Below are positions 7,658 to 15,794 of a DNA stretch of 64,000 bases, one piece after another; position 1 is the first letter of the stretch, and each line of letters opens with the position of its first letter. This stretch comes from an uncultured Clostridia bacterium. Its GTDB lineage: Bacteria; Bacillota; Clostridia; UBA1381. The notes below the pieces were generated by a model, which saw nothing but the letters and a program-made list of their open reading frames with translations, had not been told where the DNA came from and did no database searches. The position numbers were made by a program, and so were the translations under genes. The DNA lies in assembly GCA_944390495.1 (NCBI GenBank), contig CALXQE010000025.1, positions 1 to 64,000 on the forward strand, read 5' to 3'.

Positions 7658-10600
7658 CTACAATCCTACTAACGCGTTAAGAACATCCAGCATTTCTTCA
7701 GGAGACAGCTGACTTATATTGTTTACAACATTTTTCATATCGTTATAATTGGTGGTATTTTCAACCTTCAAATTACCGAACGTACTTAAAATATTTTCAA
7801 GAAGATTTACAACCTGTCCGCCTGTTTCATCAATATTTGTAGAAATTGTATCGACGTAACCTTCGATATTGATATTCGCATTACGCATATTCTCAAGTAT
7901 TGTCTTTTTATTTTCCTCAAGTATTTTGTAATCTTCTTCAAGTCCTTCTATTACAGCGTTATTTTTAACTTGCAGCTGGTAAAGTTCCTCATCCCTTTGC
8001 AGCTGTTTCATTTGCTCTTGAAGCTCTTTGTACTTCTCTTGACCTCTGTCCGTTACTGCTCCTGCGTATATATCAAGCTGACTTTGCACGTCTGCCATGT
8101 CCGTTTGTCTGTCTGCAACAGTCCAGCTGTCCTGAAGCTCCTTCTCCTGTGCGGAAAACTCCTCTCTTACAGATGATATATAATCCTGCTGTTTTTGGAG
8201 CATGTCATCATAAAGGCTTGTCTGTGCATTATAAAGCTCCATGCTGTACTCATTTGTATAGTCAATATACTCCTCAAAACTTATCTTACCTGCATCGTAA
8301 AACTCCTGAATACGCTGTAATTTTCGTTTTATAAATGCTTCTTCGCTGTCGCCGTACTCGTCCCAGTCACCATAAGTATTACGCATTTTCTGCCACGTAT
8401 CGGCATCCTTTTGCCATGCAGAAAACTCCGCAGCATTCATTTCCTGCGTCTTGTCCGCAATATCGTCATTTATCTCCTGCATACCTTCTGCGTATTCCTG
8501 ATATGAGATAAGTCCGTTTGCGTAATATTCTTCGGTATACGCCTTCATGCGTTCTAAGCCTGCAATATAGTCCGCCGCGGTAAGTCCGTTATATTTTTCT
8601 TCATGCTCAAGCCACTTTTCAGACTGTGATATTCTGTCATCATACATACTTGAACCTATATCTGACATGGTTTTATTGTATTCTTCCCATGTCTGACGTC
8701 CTGCTTCGACTTCTGCTAAATTACGCTCCTTTACCCTGTTAAATGCGTCAATAGGACTGTCGCCTACATCGTTCCAGTCGTTTAATGCACTTCGTTCTAC
8801 TATGTAAGCCTTTGACTGCTCGTTAAGTTCTTGAGTACGTTTCTGTGTAAGGGAAAATATCTTCTCTTCTATGTCCCATACGTCCTTTATGTTGTCTTTA
8901 AACTGCTCTGAAAACTCAACCCATTTCTCAAGCTCCTGTGATGTTGTAACTGCATGTGTATTTGTGTAGTGATTCCAGTTGTCCCTTGCCTCGGTGAATG
9001 CGTCGGAATTGTTTTTTCCCTCCGCATAACGTGGTATTCCTATGCCGGACATAATCGCCTTTGTTTGACTTGCTGTATATACCTTTGCACCCTTAGACAG
9101 TGGAAGTATTACGTCACGCCCCTCTGGGATAAAGGCTTGACCTTTGTCAACTATAAGCTCTCGAGGGTCCGATATTCCCCTCTCATCGTTTACCATTGCC
9201 AAACCGCCCTCAAAGTTTTGCGTACCTTTTGCTTTTTGTTCATACTTTACATTTACTGTTGCTGTAACCGCAGGAATACTGGTAGGATAATCACCTAATT
9301 CAAAGTTTGCTTTACCTGTTGCATCAGGTACTTCTGTCGGTGATTCACCTAATTCAAAATTTGCTTTGCCATCTACCGGTGGTGCCTCTTCCGGTGTTTC
9401 TCCTAACTCCGTATTTACTGTTATTGTAGCAGACGGGTCATTTTTAATCTCCGCAATCTTATCTCCTGCTGTGTTTAGCACATCAATATTACCGTCCGCA
9501 TTCACTTGCAGCGATACTGCATCCATGCCCTGTAAATTTTGAGTTTCTCCTGTTGCTTGGTTAAGGACACTTATATCACCCTCTGCATTGACATATACAT
9601 GTACATTTTCTGTATCAAGTTCTTTGATTTTCTCCGCAGCACCTTCAATTATTGAATAATCACCTTCAGCTGTAATTTCAATATGTTTATCATCAGGAAT
9701 TAAACCCATACTGCGTGCCAGTGCATCAACTTGTTCAACACTCATGCCCATGTCACCGCCAAGCCTACCAAGGTCATTTATAACTCCGTTTATATTTCCT
9801 GAGGCAATAGCCTGCTGCACATCAGAAAAACCGTTTTTCATTAATGCAGCTTTTTGGACAATTTCACTGCTTGTCATTCCAAGATTATGACCTTCCTGAA
9901 TAAAATTTGATATAACTGCATCGAGAGCGTTATTATCAATCGCACTTTGCAAGCTGTTAAAACCATTTCTAAATAAAGCAATCTGTGCTGCAATATCTTC
10001 ATTAGCGAAACCCCAGTCACTCATCATTGACGCAATTTCAGTTCTAACGTTTCCAACAGCATTCGCTCCGCTTTCAAACACCTCATCAATACTGTCAAAT
10101 CCGTTCATTTGCAAGGCTCTGTTTTGTGCAAACTCCGCCATAGCAGCAAGTGATTTTCGTCCGTTTTCCGCACGTTCATCCATTGACTGTATAGTACCGC
10201 TTAAATCCATATAAGCCTGTCTTACATTATCTATTTGTCCGACAAACTCATCCATATCTGAAAATTTAAACTGACTGCCTGTCATTGCCTCATACGCTTC
10301 TGTAAAACCGCTGCTTTGCATTTCATCTATTAATGACTGGCGTTCTTCTGCTGCTACCTTAGTTCGCTCGCTGCTACCGTCTTCATACGCATCATTCATT
10401 TCTTCTATGATAGCCCTGTATCGATTTTTATAGTCCGTAGCAGTTTGCAGCCACATCATCATATCATTTTGTTGCTGAATATAATCAGTCCCATACGAAC
10501 TACCCTTTTCTACTGCATCATACCCTTCTGAAACTGCTTTTTGAGCAGACTTTGAATCTGTTGCAATTAGCTTGTTTTTAATAATTTCGGCAGAAGTTTC

Positions 10601-12841
10601 AGCTTCCTGCACTGCCGCATCAAGTGCGGCTTCATAATCCCCTGTATCTATCATTAATTTGATAGTATCATCACTTACAAGGCTTTTTATTTCGTTAATA
10701 ATTTCGTTTGTACGGTTCTTTGCACTTTCGAGTTCTTCGCCGCTTAACGCTCCACTTGAAATTGATGATTTTAACTTTGTATATTCATCACGCAAAGAAG
10801 AAATATATTCCGACTTGCTATCAGCTTCTTCCCACGTTTGATATAATTCTTTGTAGCTTTGCCCTAATTTTGCATTATTTTCTATAGCTTCTGTTACATG
10901 CTCAGCTATGACCTTATATCCAGCCACTACTACCGCTGGTGCTATAGCGGGTGCCATTGCTGCTCCCGCTGTTAAAAGTATCTTTGACGTGCCCGCAAGT
11001 GAAACATTCCCTGCACCAATAGTACCTAAAGCTTCTGTAAACTCTCCTACGAATTTCGTGGCTGTAGTAAATGTCTTCGCTACTACACCCATACCTGCAA
11101 CAGTAAGTCCGCTGTTTACAACAGCCTTCTTCTCCTCGTCATTCATTGCCGCAAGTTTTTGTGCAAATTCCGCTACTCCACCGCTAACGTCTTTAACTGT
11201 CGGCAGAAGTGTTTCACCTATGCCCCTTGCCGCTTCAACTACATTATTCTTTGTTATTTGTAGCTGAGAAGCTGTTGTCTGTGCTTTTTTATCAAATTCC
11301 TCTTGCAGTGCTGTATTGTCCGAATACGCCGTATTTGCCCTTTCAACGCTTTCCGTTACTAAATCATATCCGTTTACAAGTGCTTGCATTACCTGTAAAT
11401 CCTGTGTATTATTTATACCCAAGTCATCAAGGGCAAGTGTAAGGTTTTCGGCTGTGGTAAGTCCCTGTAAAAGTCCGTTAAATGCACCTTTACTATCGCT
11501 GTTCCACTGCTGCTTAAATTCTTCCGCACTTTTACCGCTGTACTTTGCAAAGGCTTCAAGCTCCGCTCCGCCCTGCGCAACCGCCGTTTCAATATCAAGC
11601 CACACACGACCGACAGCACTGCCGCCAAGCTCTGCCTCAACGCCTAAACTTGAAAGTGCCGCACTGTAACCTAATACGTCAGCACCGCTCATTCTGACAG
11701 TCTGACCCGTTTTACCCATTCTAAGAGCCATTGCGGCAATCTCCGCTTCAGTAGTGGCACTGTTATTTCCGAGGTCTACTATGGCACTTCCGACATTGCG
11801 TATCTCTCCCTGTCCAATGTTCATGACATTTAGGAAGCGTGCCATTGTCGATGCTCCCTGTTCACCTACAAGGTTTGTAGCCGTTCCCATCTGTGCCATT
11901 ACTTCCGTGAAATCCGCTATGTTATCAGTCTGTATACCAAGCTGTCCTCCTGCTGCCGCAAGTTCGTTAAGCTGTGTTGTAGTAAGCGGTATTGCACTTT
12001 TTCCGTTAAGTCCGACGGTGGACATATCAATTATGCTTTGCTTTATTTTATCTATCTGTTCAGGCGTACCTTCAACAGTTTTTTCCACACCTGAAAAACT
12101 GTCCTCAAAGTCCATCGCAAACTTTGCAGCCGCCACACCGCCTGCCGCAAGTCCTACCGCCGCATATTGAATAGGTTTAGTTATGGTGTCAATACTGTCA
12201 CCTACTTCTGTTATGCTTTTCCCTGCTTCTTGCCAGTCTTTAGCGTCCTGTGCTTTTTGTACAGCTTTTAAACCGTCCTCATATTCTTTATACTGCTTTG
12301 TCGCAGTTTCCACAACAGACTGTGCGTTATCATAAGCCTTCTTACTTTTTTCAAGTGCGGCATTTTGTTCCTGTATAGTTTTTGTAACATCTCTATGTTC
12401 TGCCTTTAACTGCTCCAGTTCATCTTTTGTCCACTGTATAGCCTTTAAGTTATCCTTATATGCAACACTGCCCTTGTTTACTACGGTGTTAGCCTGTTCA
12501 AAGGACTTTATTTCATCTTGCTTTGTTGCAATAAGCCGTTCAAGACTTTTTTGTTTAGTGCTAAGTGTTTTAGCATTATCTTCTACGGCTTTTTTCTGTT
12601 CCTCATAGGCTTTTTTTGTTTCTGTCAATGATTTTTGGCTTGAATCAAGTGTGGTTTTCACTTTCTCCATCTGTTTTTGATAAGAACTAAGCCCTTGAGT
12701 AGCCTTGCCGTTTGCTGTAACGCTGCCACCCTGTGCCTTTTCAAGTGTACTAAGTTCTTTTGTGACGTCTTTTATGGCACTTTCCAAATCAGACGCATCA
12801 CCTGTTATTCGCACCACTAATTCCGATACTGTATCTGCCAA
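7658..12841 (-). CDS. Phage tail tape measure protein
   Basis: A 1727-residue protein, the longest phage gene here, as expected for a protein that sets tail length. Translation starts at a TTG (12839-12841) behind GGAGGTGA, reading (M)ADTVSELVVRITGDASDL. Residues about 40-210 are coiled coil, 235-430 match the TIGR01760 tape-measure core (EDSFSGVEKTVEGTPEQID, LGIQTDNIADFTEVMAQMG). Hydrophobic stretches near 220 and 620-680 could cross the host membrane during DNA entry. The C-terminal third (EGRDVILPLSKGAKVYTASQ onward) is helical and is shared with the second element at the right edge. Confidence 0.93.
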   Translation of the reverse strand: MADTVSELVVRITGDASDLESAIKDVTKELSTLEKAQGGSVTANGKATQGLSSYQKQMEKVKTTLDSSQKSLTETKKAYEEQKKAVEDNAKTLSTKQKSLERLIATKQDEIKSFEQANTVVNKGSVAYKDNLKAIQWTKDELEQLKAEHRDVTKTIQEQNAALEKSKKAYDNAQSVVETATKQYKEYEDGLKAVQKAQDAKDWQEAGKSITEVGDSIDTITKPIQYAAVGLAAGGVAAAKFAMDFEDSFSGVEKTVEGTPEQIDKIKQSIIDMSTVGLNGKSAIPLTTTQLNELAAAGGQLGIQTDNIADFTEVMAQMGTATNLVGEQGASTMARFLNVMNIGQGEIRNVGSAIVDLGNNSATTEAEIAAMALRMGKTGQTVRMSGADVLGYSAALSSLGVEAELGGSAVGRVWLDIETAVAQGGAELEAFAKYSGKSAEEFKQQWNSDSKGAFNGLLQGLTTAENLTLALDDLGINNTQDLQVMQALVNGYDLVTESVERANTAYSDNTALQEEFDKKAQTTASQLQITKNNVVEAARGIGETLLPTVKDVSGGVAEFAQKLAAMNDEEKKAVVNSGLTVAGMGVVAKTFTTATKFVGEFTEALGTIGAGNVSLAGTSKILLTAGAAMAPAIAPAVVVAGYKVIAEHVTEAIENNAKLGQSYKELYQTWEEADSKSEYISSLRDEYTKLKSSISSGALSGEELESAKNRTNEIINEIKSLVSDDTIKLMIDTGDYEAALDAAVQEAETSAEIIKNKLIATDSKSAQKAVSEGYDAVEKGSSYGTDYIQQQNDMMMWLQTATDYKNRYRAIIEEMNDAYEDGSSERTKVAAEERQSLIDEMQSSGFTEAYEAMTGSQFKFSDMDEFVGQIDNVRQAYMDLSGTIQSMDERAENGRKSLAAMAEFAQNRALQMNGFDSIDEVFESGANAVGNVRTEIASMMSDWGFANEDIAAQIALFRNGFNSLQSAIDNNALDAVISNFIQEGHNLGMTSSEIVQKAALMKNGFSDVQQAIASGNINGVINDLGRLGGDMGMSVEQVDALARSMGLIPDDKHIEITAEGDYSIIEGAAEKIKELDTENVHVYVNAEGDISVLNQATGETQNLQGMDAVSLQVNADGNIDVLNTAGDKIAEIKNDPSATITVNTELGETPEEAPPVDGKANFELGESPTEVPDATGKANFELGDYPTSIPAVTATVNVKYEQKAKGTQNFEGGLAMVNDERGISDPRELIVDKGQAFIPEGRDVILPLSKGAKVYTASQTKAIMSGIGIPRYAEGKNNSDAFTEARDNWNHYTNTHAVTTSQELEKWVEFSEQFKDNIKDVWDIEEKIFSLTQKRTQELNEQSKAYIVERSALNDWNDVGDSPIDAFNRVKERNLAEVEAGRQTWEEYNKTMSDIGSSMYDDRISQSEKWLEHEEKYNGLTAADYIAGLERMKAYTEEYYANGLISYQEYAEGMQEINDDIADKTQEMNAAEFSAWQKDADTWQKMRNTYGDWDEYGDSEEAFIKRKLQRIQEFYDAGKISFEEYIDYTNEYSMELYNAQTSLYDDMLQKQQDYISSVREEFSAQEKELQDSWTVADRQTDMADVQSQLDIYAGAVTDRGQEKYKELQEQMKQLQRDEELYQLQVKNNAVIEGLEEDYKILEENKKTILENMRNANINIEGYVDTISTNIDETGGQVVNLLENILSTFGNLKVENTTNYNDMKNVVNNISQLSPEEMLDVLNALVGL
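9248..9409 (-). repeat. Three 54-bp tandem repeats inside the tape measure gene
   Basis: Three in-frame 18-residue units (ELGETPEEAPPVDGKANF and two variants) lie at exactly 54-base spacing (unit starts 9409, 9355 and 9301 on the minus strand). They follow a stretch of related NAEGDISVLN / NADGNIDVLN repeats. The units could act as a flexible linker or a length-variable segment. Confidence 0.8.
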
Positions 12842-12855
12842 ACAAATTCACCTCC

Positions 12856-13026
12856 CTATAATCCGTAAAACATTTTAAGATACGGATCATCTCCGCCATA
12901 TTCCTCATCTCCGCCTAAATCGTCAAGCATACAAAAAAGAAGTTTCGGGTCCTGCTTTGCTATTTCTGACGGAAGTATTCTATAATTTCTAAACATAACA
13001 CCGTAAAGGTCACTTAGTTTTCCGCC
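12856..13026 (-). CDS. Tail assembly chaperone, T extension reached by -1 frameshift
   Basis: This frame has no proper start. It overlaps the last four codons of the upstream chaperone in the -1 frame and encodes 56 residues (GGKLSDLYGVMF, ILPSEIAKQDPKLLF, then an acidic GGDEEYGGDDPYL end). Tailed phages make gpG and a frameshifted gpGT from such a pair just ahead of the tape measure gene, and the T part recruits the major tail protein. The likely slip site is GGAAAAC just before the zero-frame TAA at 13014-13016; it is not a perfect X-XXY-YYZ heptamer. Confidence 0.75.
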   Translation of the reverse strand, partial: GGKLSDLYGVMFRNYRILPSEIAKQDPKLLFCMLDDLGGDEEYGGDDPYLKMFYGL

Positions 13027-13319
13027 TGCTCGTCCTCTTGCAGGCTTTCCTCGTTTTTTCCCGTAAGGTCATCTATAAACCAACGAAAAACCTCGTTACA
13101 CATTCTTACCTTTGACGATACAGCCGCATCTAAAATATCCTGCGTCGCCTCTGTACCCTCGAACAGATAATCAACTGCATCACGGCACGTTTCAAGCACA
13201 TCAACCTTATCAGTTTTTGACTCAGCCTGTTTTGCATTTATAAGACACACCGCCTGAAAATTCCACGGTTTTGAAACATACTTTTTCTTTTTATACACAA
13301 ATGTAAGCACTCTCTGCAT
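13014..13319 (-). CDS. Tail assembly chaperone (gpG-like)
   Basis: A 101-residue soluble, mostly helical protein (VLTFVYKKKKYVSKPWNFQA, then CRDAVDYLFEGTEATQDILDAAV and an acidic ESLQEDEQAEN end) directly before the tape measure gene. Size, position and the overlapping -1 frame identify it as the G-type chaperone that coats the tape measure during tail assembly. The start at ATG 13319 has a usable AGGA site. It follows the toxin-like cassette, so late transcripts must cross that cassette to reach it. Confidence 0.8.
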   Translation of the reverse strand: MQRVLTFVYKKKKYVSKPWNFQAVCLINAKQAESKTDKVDVLETCRDAVDYLFEGTEATQDILDAAVSSKVRMCNEVFRWFIDDLTGKNEESLQEDEQAEN

Positions 13320-13377
13320 AGCTTATCCTCCTAAAAAATTGCATAAAAACAGCACATTACATAAACTGCAATGTGCC

Positions 13378-13406
13378 TTGACATATTTATTTACTTTTGA
13401 TATAAT
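13378..13406 (+). promoter_or_regulatory. Consensus rightward promoter of the antitoxin-like RNA
   Basis: Plus strand TTGACA (13378-13383), 17-base spacer, TATAAT (13401-13406): both boxes match the sigma-A consensus at all positions. It points against the late operon and faces the toxin-like gene. Confidence 0.85.
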
Positions 13407-13412
13407 TTAGGT

Positions 13413-13520
13413 ATAAGGAAACGGCAAACAGCCTGTTTCTACTTAATAGAATTTTGTTATATGTAGAAAAAATTTTCTACCCAATAACCGTCCTATTGCA
13501 GTAGGGCGGTTATTTCTTTA
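13413..13520 (+). ncRNA. Candidate antisense RNA (type I antitoxin) convergent with the peptide gene
   Basis: Predicted RNA of about 108 bases from the promoter at 13378-13406 to the hairpin at 13486-13511. It contains the palindrome GTAGAAAA-AA-TTTTCTAC (13463-13480) and ends inside the stop codon region of the leftward 20-residue peptide gene. It is therefore complementary to the 3' end of the toxin-like message, as in txpA/ratA and bsrG/SR4. No reading frame with a ribosome site is seen in it. Confidence 0.65.
13486..13520 (+). terminator. Terminator shared by the peptide gene and its convergent RNA
   Basis: Ten-bp stem AACCGTCCTA/TAGGGCGGTT (13486-13495 and 13502-13511, one G-U pair), 6-base loop, then ATTTCTTTATT on the plus strand. 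The minus strand has no good T run, so late read-through towards the tail genes would be allowed. Confidence 0.7.
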
Positions 13521-13572
13521 TTATCCATACAAGCAAAAGAATTATGATTAAAACCAATGTACTTTCGCTCAT
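13510..13572 (-). CDS. Small hydrophobic peptide, candidate type I toxin
   Basis: A 20-residue peptide: polar start MSES, a 14-residue hydrophobic span (TLVLIIILLLVWII) long enough to sit in a membrane, and a KK end. The ATG (13570-13572) follows a strong AAAGGAAAT site. It has a consensus promoter (13640-13668), and the predicted leader holds two hairpins, GGCTT/AAGCC and GAGC/GCTC. A convergent RNA overlaps its end. This is the form of type I toxins (Fst, TxpA, BsrG classes). I do not recognise the exact family. It lies between the major tail protein and chaperone genes. Confidence 0.7.
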   Translation of the reverse strand: MSESTLVLIIILLLVWIIKK

Positions 13573-13639
13573 TGTATTTCCTTTCCGAAACAGAGCCGCC
13601 ACCGCTCCCATATACCAAGGCTTTTAGTAAGCCATTTTT

Positions 13640-13668
13640 ATTTTATGTCATTCACTTAGCATTGTCAA
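13640..13668 (-). promoter_or_regulatory. Consensus promoter of the toxin-like peptide
   Basis: Minus strand TTGACA (13663-13668), 17-base spacer, TAAAAT (13640-13645). It begins 20 bases after the stop of the major tail protein gene, and the start site near 13633 gives a leader of about 60 bases. Confidence 0.85.
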
Positions 13669-13687
13669 TTTAAAATTCTGTTACGAC

Positions 13688-14569
13688 TTATTCACCTGAC
13701 ACAATATCCGCACTGCCGGATTTTACAGCCTTGTTTTCCGCAGTCACTTCCGCAACAGTGATTTTATGACCTGTTGTTGCAGTAATCTCATCACCGCTTG
13801 TAAACTCTGTCCAATCAGACAAAACCTCATCATAAGAAACTGTTGGTGCTGTGCTTTCGTCTGTCTTATACACAAGCTTGTTACCTTCCTGCGGCGAAGG
13901 GGTTACAGTTATAACGGTATTTCCTGAAGTGCCTGCCGAAGAATTTACAGAAAGCGTTCCAAGTTTACCGGCAGGGTAATAATTCATATCTGTAAACCAG
14001 TTTTCCTCAAACTCTTCCTTTGTTAAACCCTCAGGAAGCTCTGTTTCGTCAATATACTCATAGTACATATTATCAAAGTCACGCTGAATAGCTGTATATG
14101 TAGCCTTCGCAGTCTGTCTTTCAATGCTTCCGCTTGACGGCTTTGTCTTACCGCCCACGTTTGAAGCAAAGCTATAAGAACCTTTAAGGTATCTTACATA
14201 TCTATACGTACCGTCAGATTTTAAAATTCTCCACGCAACGGCAAAATACACTGTTTTTGTGTCATTGCCTACTGTCACAAGTCCGTTTTTGCGTTCAAGT
14301 CCACGCCACATTGCGTCTACTTCCGGCGGTATATCTGCGTTTGTGATTTCATGACCTAATTTTTCGATATAGCTTGATGTTTCATAAGCACCGTTATCGG
14401 CGTCAAATACATCACTGCCGCCGCTGTCTGTCGGTGAAATCTCGACTGTACCTTTAAGGCTGTACGCTTCGCCGTAAGTTGCACCTTCTGCTGTATCCTC
14501 TGTAAGAGGGAAAAATGTGTATTTATCTACACCTATTGTTGGTAATGGTTTCTTGTTTGTTAATGCCAT
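13688..14569 (-). CDS. Major tail protein (phi13 family) with C-terminal Ig-like domain
   Basis: A 293-residue protein. Residues 1-195 fit the TIGR01603 major tail tube family (GVDKYTFFPLTEDTAEG, SPTDSGGSDVFDADNGAYE, IPPEVDAMWRG, RYVRYLKGSYSF). A glycine/serine hinge near 205-215 leads to an approximately 80-residue beta-sandwich-like tail (VITVTPSPQEGNKLVYK...) that probably decorates the tube surface, as many phage tail tubes carry Ig-like domains. Good AGGAATGAT site before the ATG. Confidence 0.85.
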   Translation of the reverse strand: MALTNKKPLPTIGVDKYTFFPLTEDTAEGATYGEAYSLKGTVEISPTDSGGSDVFDADNGAYETSSYIEKLGHEITNADIPPEVDAMWRGLERKNGLVTVGNDTKTVYFAVAWRILKSDGTYRYVRYLKGSYSFASNVGGKTKPSSGSIERQTAKATYTAIQRDFDNMYYEYIDETELPEGLTKEEFEENWFTDMNYYPAGKLGTLSVNSSAGTSGNTVITVTPSPQEGNKLVYKTDESTAPTVSYDEVLSDWTEFTSGDEITATTGHKITVAEVTAENKAVKSGSADIVSGE

Positions 14570-14573
14570 AATA

Positions 14574-14924
14574 TCATTCCTCCGTAAAATATATATTTTT
14601 GCTAAATCTCATTGTTTTGTGATATACGTTTTCCTCGGGCGGAAGGTCCATTGAAAGTTCTCTGTACCAGCCTTCATTTTGCATCTCCTTGTTCACTTCA
14701 ATCGCAATTTTTGAACAATCCGCACCGCTCTTTGCAAATATATCTATCTGCACGCTTGATTTTTGTCCCTGCTCCCTGTTGTCATAGCAAAGCCCTGTCA
14801 CTGTGGCAAGCTCGTAATACGATATGACGGGCAGTTTATTTGCTTTATTGGGTGAATGGAACGTGACAGCGACAGAAGGTACATTTTTAAGTATTTCACG
14901 TATTTGTGTATTTACGTCAATCAT
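14574..14924 (-). CDS. Tail terminator/completion-like minor protein
   Basis: A 116-residue protein (MIDVNTQIREILKNVPSVAV, then NKLPVISYYEL and VQIDIFAKSGADCSKIAIEVNKEMQ). Size and position just upstream of the major tail protein match the tail terminator or minor structural proteins (DUF3168-like fold) that cap the tail tube. The assignment is by position and general pattern. Its start overlaps the preceding gene by 4 bases, so the two are translationally coupled. Confidence 0.6.
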   Translation of the reverse strand: MIDVNTQIREILKNVPSVAVTFHSPNKANKLPVISYYELATVTGLCYDNREQGQKSSVQIDIFAKSGADCSKIAIEVNKEMQNEGWYRELSMDLPPEENVYHKTMRFSKNIYFTEE

Positions 14925-15250
14925 ATATTTACCTCCTTAAGCATCACCGTAAGTCCCATGTCCCACTTTGCGACGTACACCACCATGTAATACACGCCCT
15001 CTGCTTTAAGATATACACCTTCCTGTATATTGCTGTTTTGACCGCAGAAAAAGCGTTTTTGACACTCTTTATTACGTCCGTAATCACGCATTAAAAGTTC
15101 ACCGCTGTAGGGCTGTAAATCGCCGTTTACTGTCCCTAAGGTGACCTTGTTATATGTATTTTCATAGTCGTTGTAATCGGTAAGCTCTACTATTTCCATG
15201 ACAGTGTTATTAAATCTGTCAAATACATTATCCAATATCACTGGGAACAC
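14921..15250 (-). CDS. Head closure protein (head-tail connector)
   Basis: A 109-residue beta-rich protein (DRFNNTVMEIVELTDYNDYENTYNKVTLGTVNGDLQPYSGELLMRDYGRN...), in the position of SPP1 gp16/HK97 stopper proteins between the gp6-like connector and the tail terminator. The first codon is a GTG (15248-15250); the AAAGGA site is very close to it, so a later GTG at 15239-15241 is also possible. Overlaps both neighbours. Stopper identity is inferred from order and size. Confidence 0.65.
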   Translation of the reverse strand: MFPVILDNVFDRFNNTVMEIVELTDYNDYENTYNKVTLGTVNGDLQPYSGELLMRDYGRNKECQKRFFCGQNSNIQEGVYLKAEGVYYMVVYVAKWDMGLTVMLKEVNI

Positions 15251-15596
15251 GTCCTTTCACATTCCTAAATGGATTTAAACGCTTAAAGTAGTTTTTAAGT
15301 ATGCTTTCATCGTCAGGACGTTTCGTTTCAATACTTACCGACCTTTCGCCCTGGGATATACTTTTAATATCTGACGGCACAGCAATATTGCCGTAGCATT
15401 TCGCCCTGTACATATCTGCTGCAATAACAGGTACAAGGCTTTCAAGCTGACGTGGCATAATCTCAAGGCGACAATATCCCAATATAAGATTTTCCGTATC
15501 CTCAATTAAAAAGGACAACAAGCTATCTTGCTCATTGTCCTCTATTCCAAGTAGCATTTTTAGTGTCACTAACGAATCACTGTTTACTGTCTCCAT
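15228..15596 (-). CDS. Head-tail connector protein (gp6-like)
   Basis: A 122-residue helical protein (LVTLKMLLGIEDNEQDSLLSFLIEDTENLILGYC, then a LVPVIAADMYRAK segment), matching the Phage_connect_1/gp6-like family (PF05135) that forms the ring below the portal. ATG 15594-15596 is favoured because GAGGTG lies 8 bases upstream; a GTG at 15605 overlaps that site. The gene overlaps the upstream small gene by 20 bases. Confidence 0.8.
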   Translation of the reverse strand: METVNSDSLVTLKMLLGIEDNEQDSLLSFLIEDTENLILGYCRLEIMPRQLESLVPVIAADMYRAKCYGNIAVPSDIKSISQGERSVSIETKRPDDESILKNYFKRLNPFRNVKGRVPSDIG

Positions 15597-15780
15597 TTGC
15601 AGCACCTCGCTTTTTCGTTTTTTCTTCTACGTTTTCTGCTGCTTCCGCTGTTTCAGTTGTTTCTTCTGGTACTGCTTCAATAACATCTTCATCTGCTCTT
15701 TTATATCCCGATGATAAAAAAGCATTTATCTGTATGTCACTTTTAACGTCAAAAGTGACTCCATTCTTTACAAGTTTCAT
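15577..15780 (-). CDS. Small phage head-region protein, function unknown
   Basis: A 67-residue protein. The N-terminal 30 residues (MKLVKNGVTFDVKSDIQINAFLSSGYK) resemble the short beta motif often seen in tiny genes after the capsid gene. The rest is a low-complexity Glu/Ala/Thr/Lys tail. Good AGGAGTGACT site. No domain is recognised; such genes are often annotated only as conserved phage proteins. Confidence 0.6.
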   Translation of the reverse strand: MKLVKNGVTFDVKSDIQINAFLSSGYKRADEDVIEAVPEETTETAEAAENVEEKTKKRGAANGDSKQ

Positions 15781-15794
15781 AGTAAGTCACTCCT

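Noticed and set aside
10908-12170. Several long rightward frames opposite the tape measure gene
   Set aside because: All are antisense shadows of a well-supported coding sequence, without ribosome sites.
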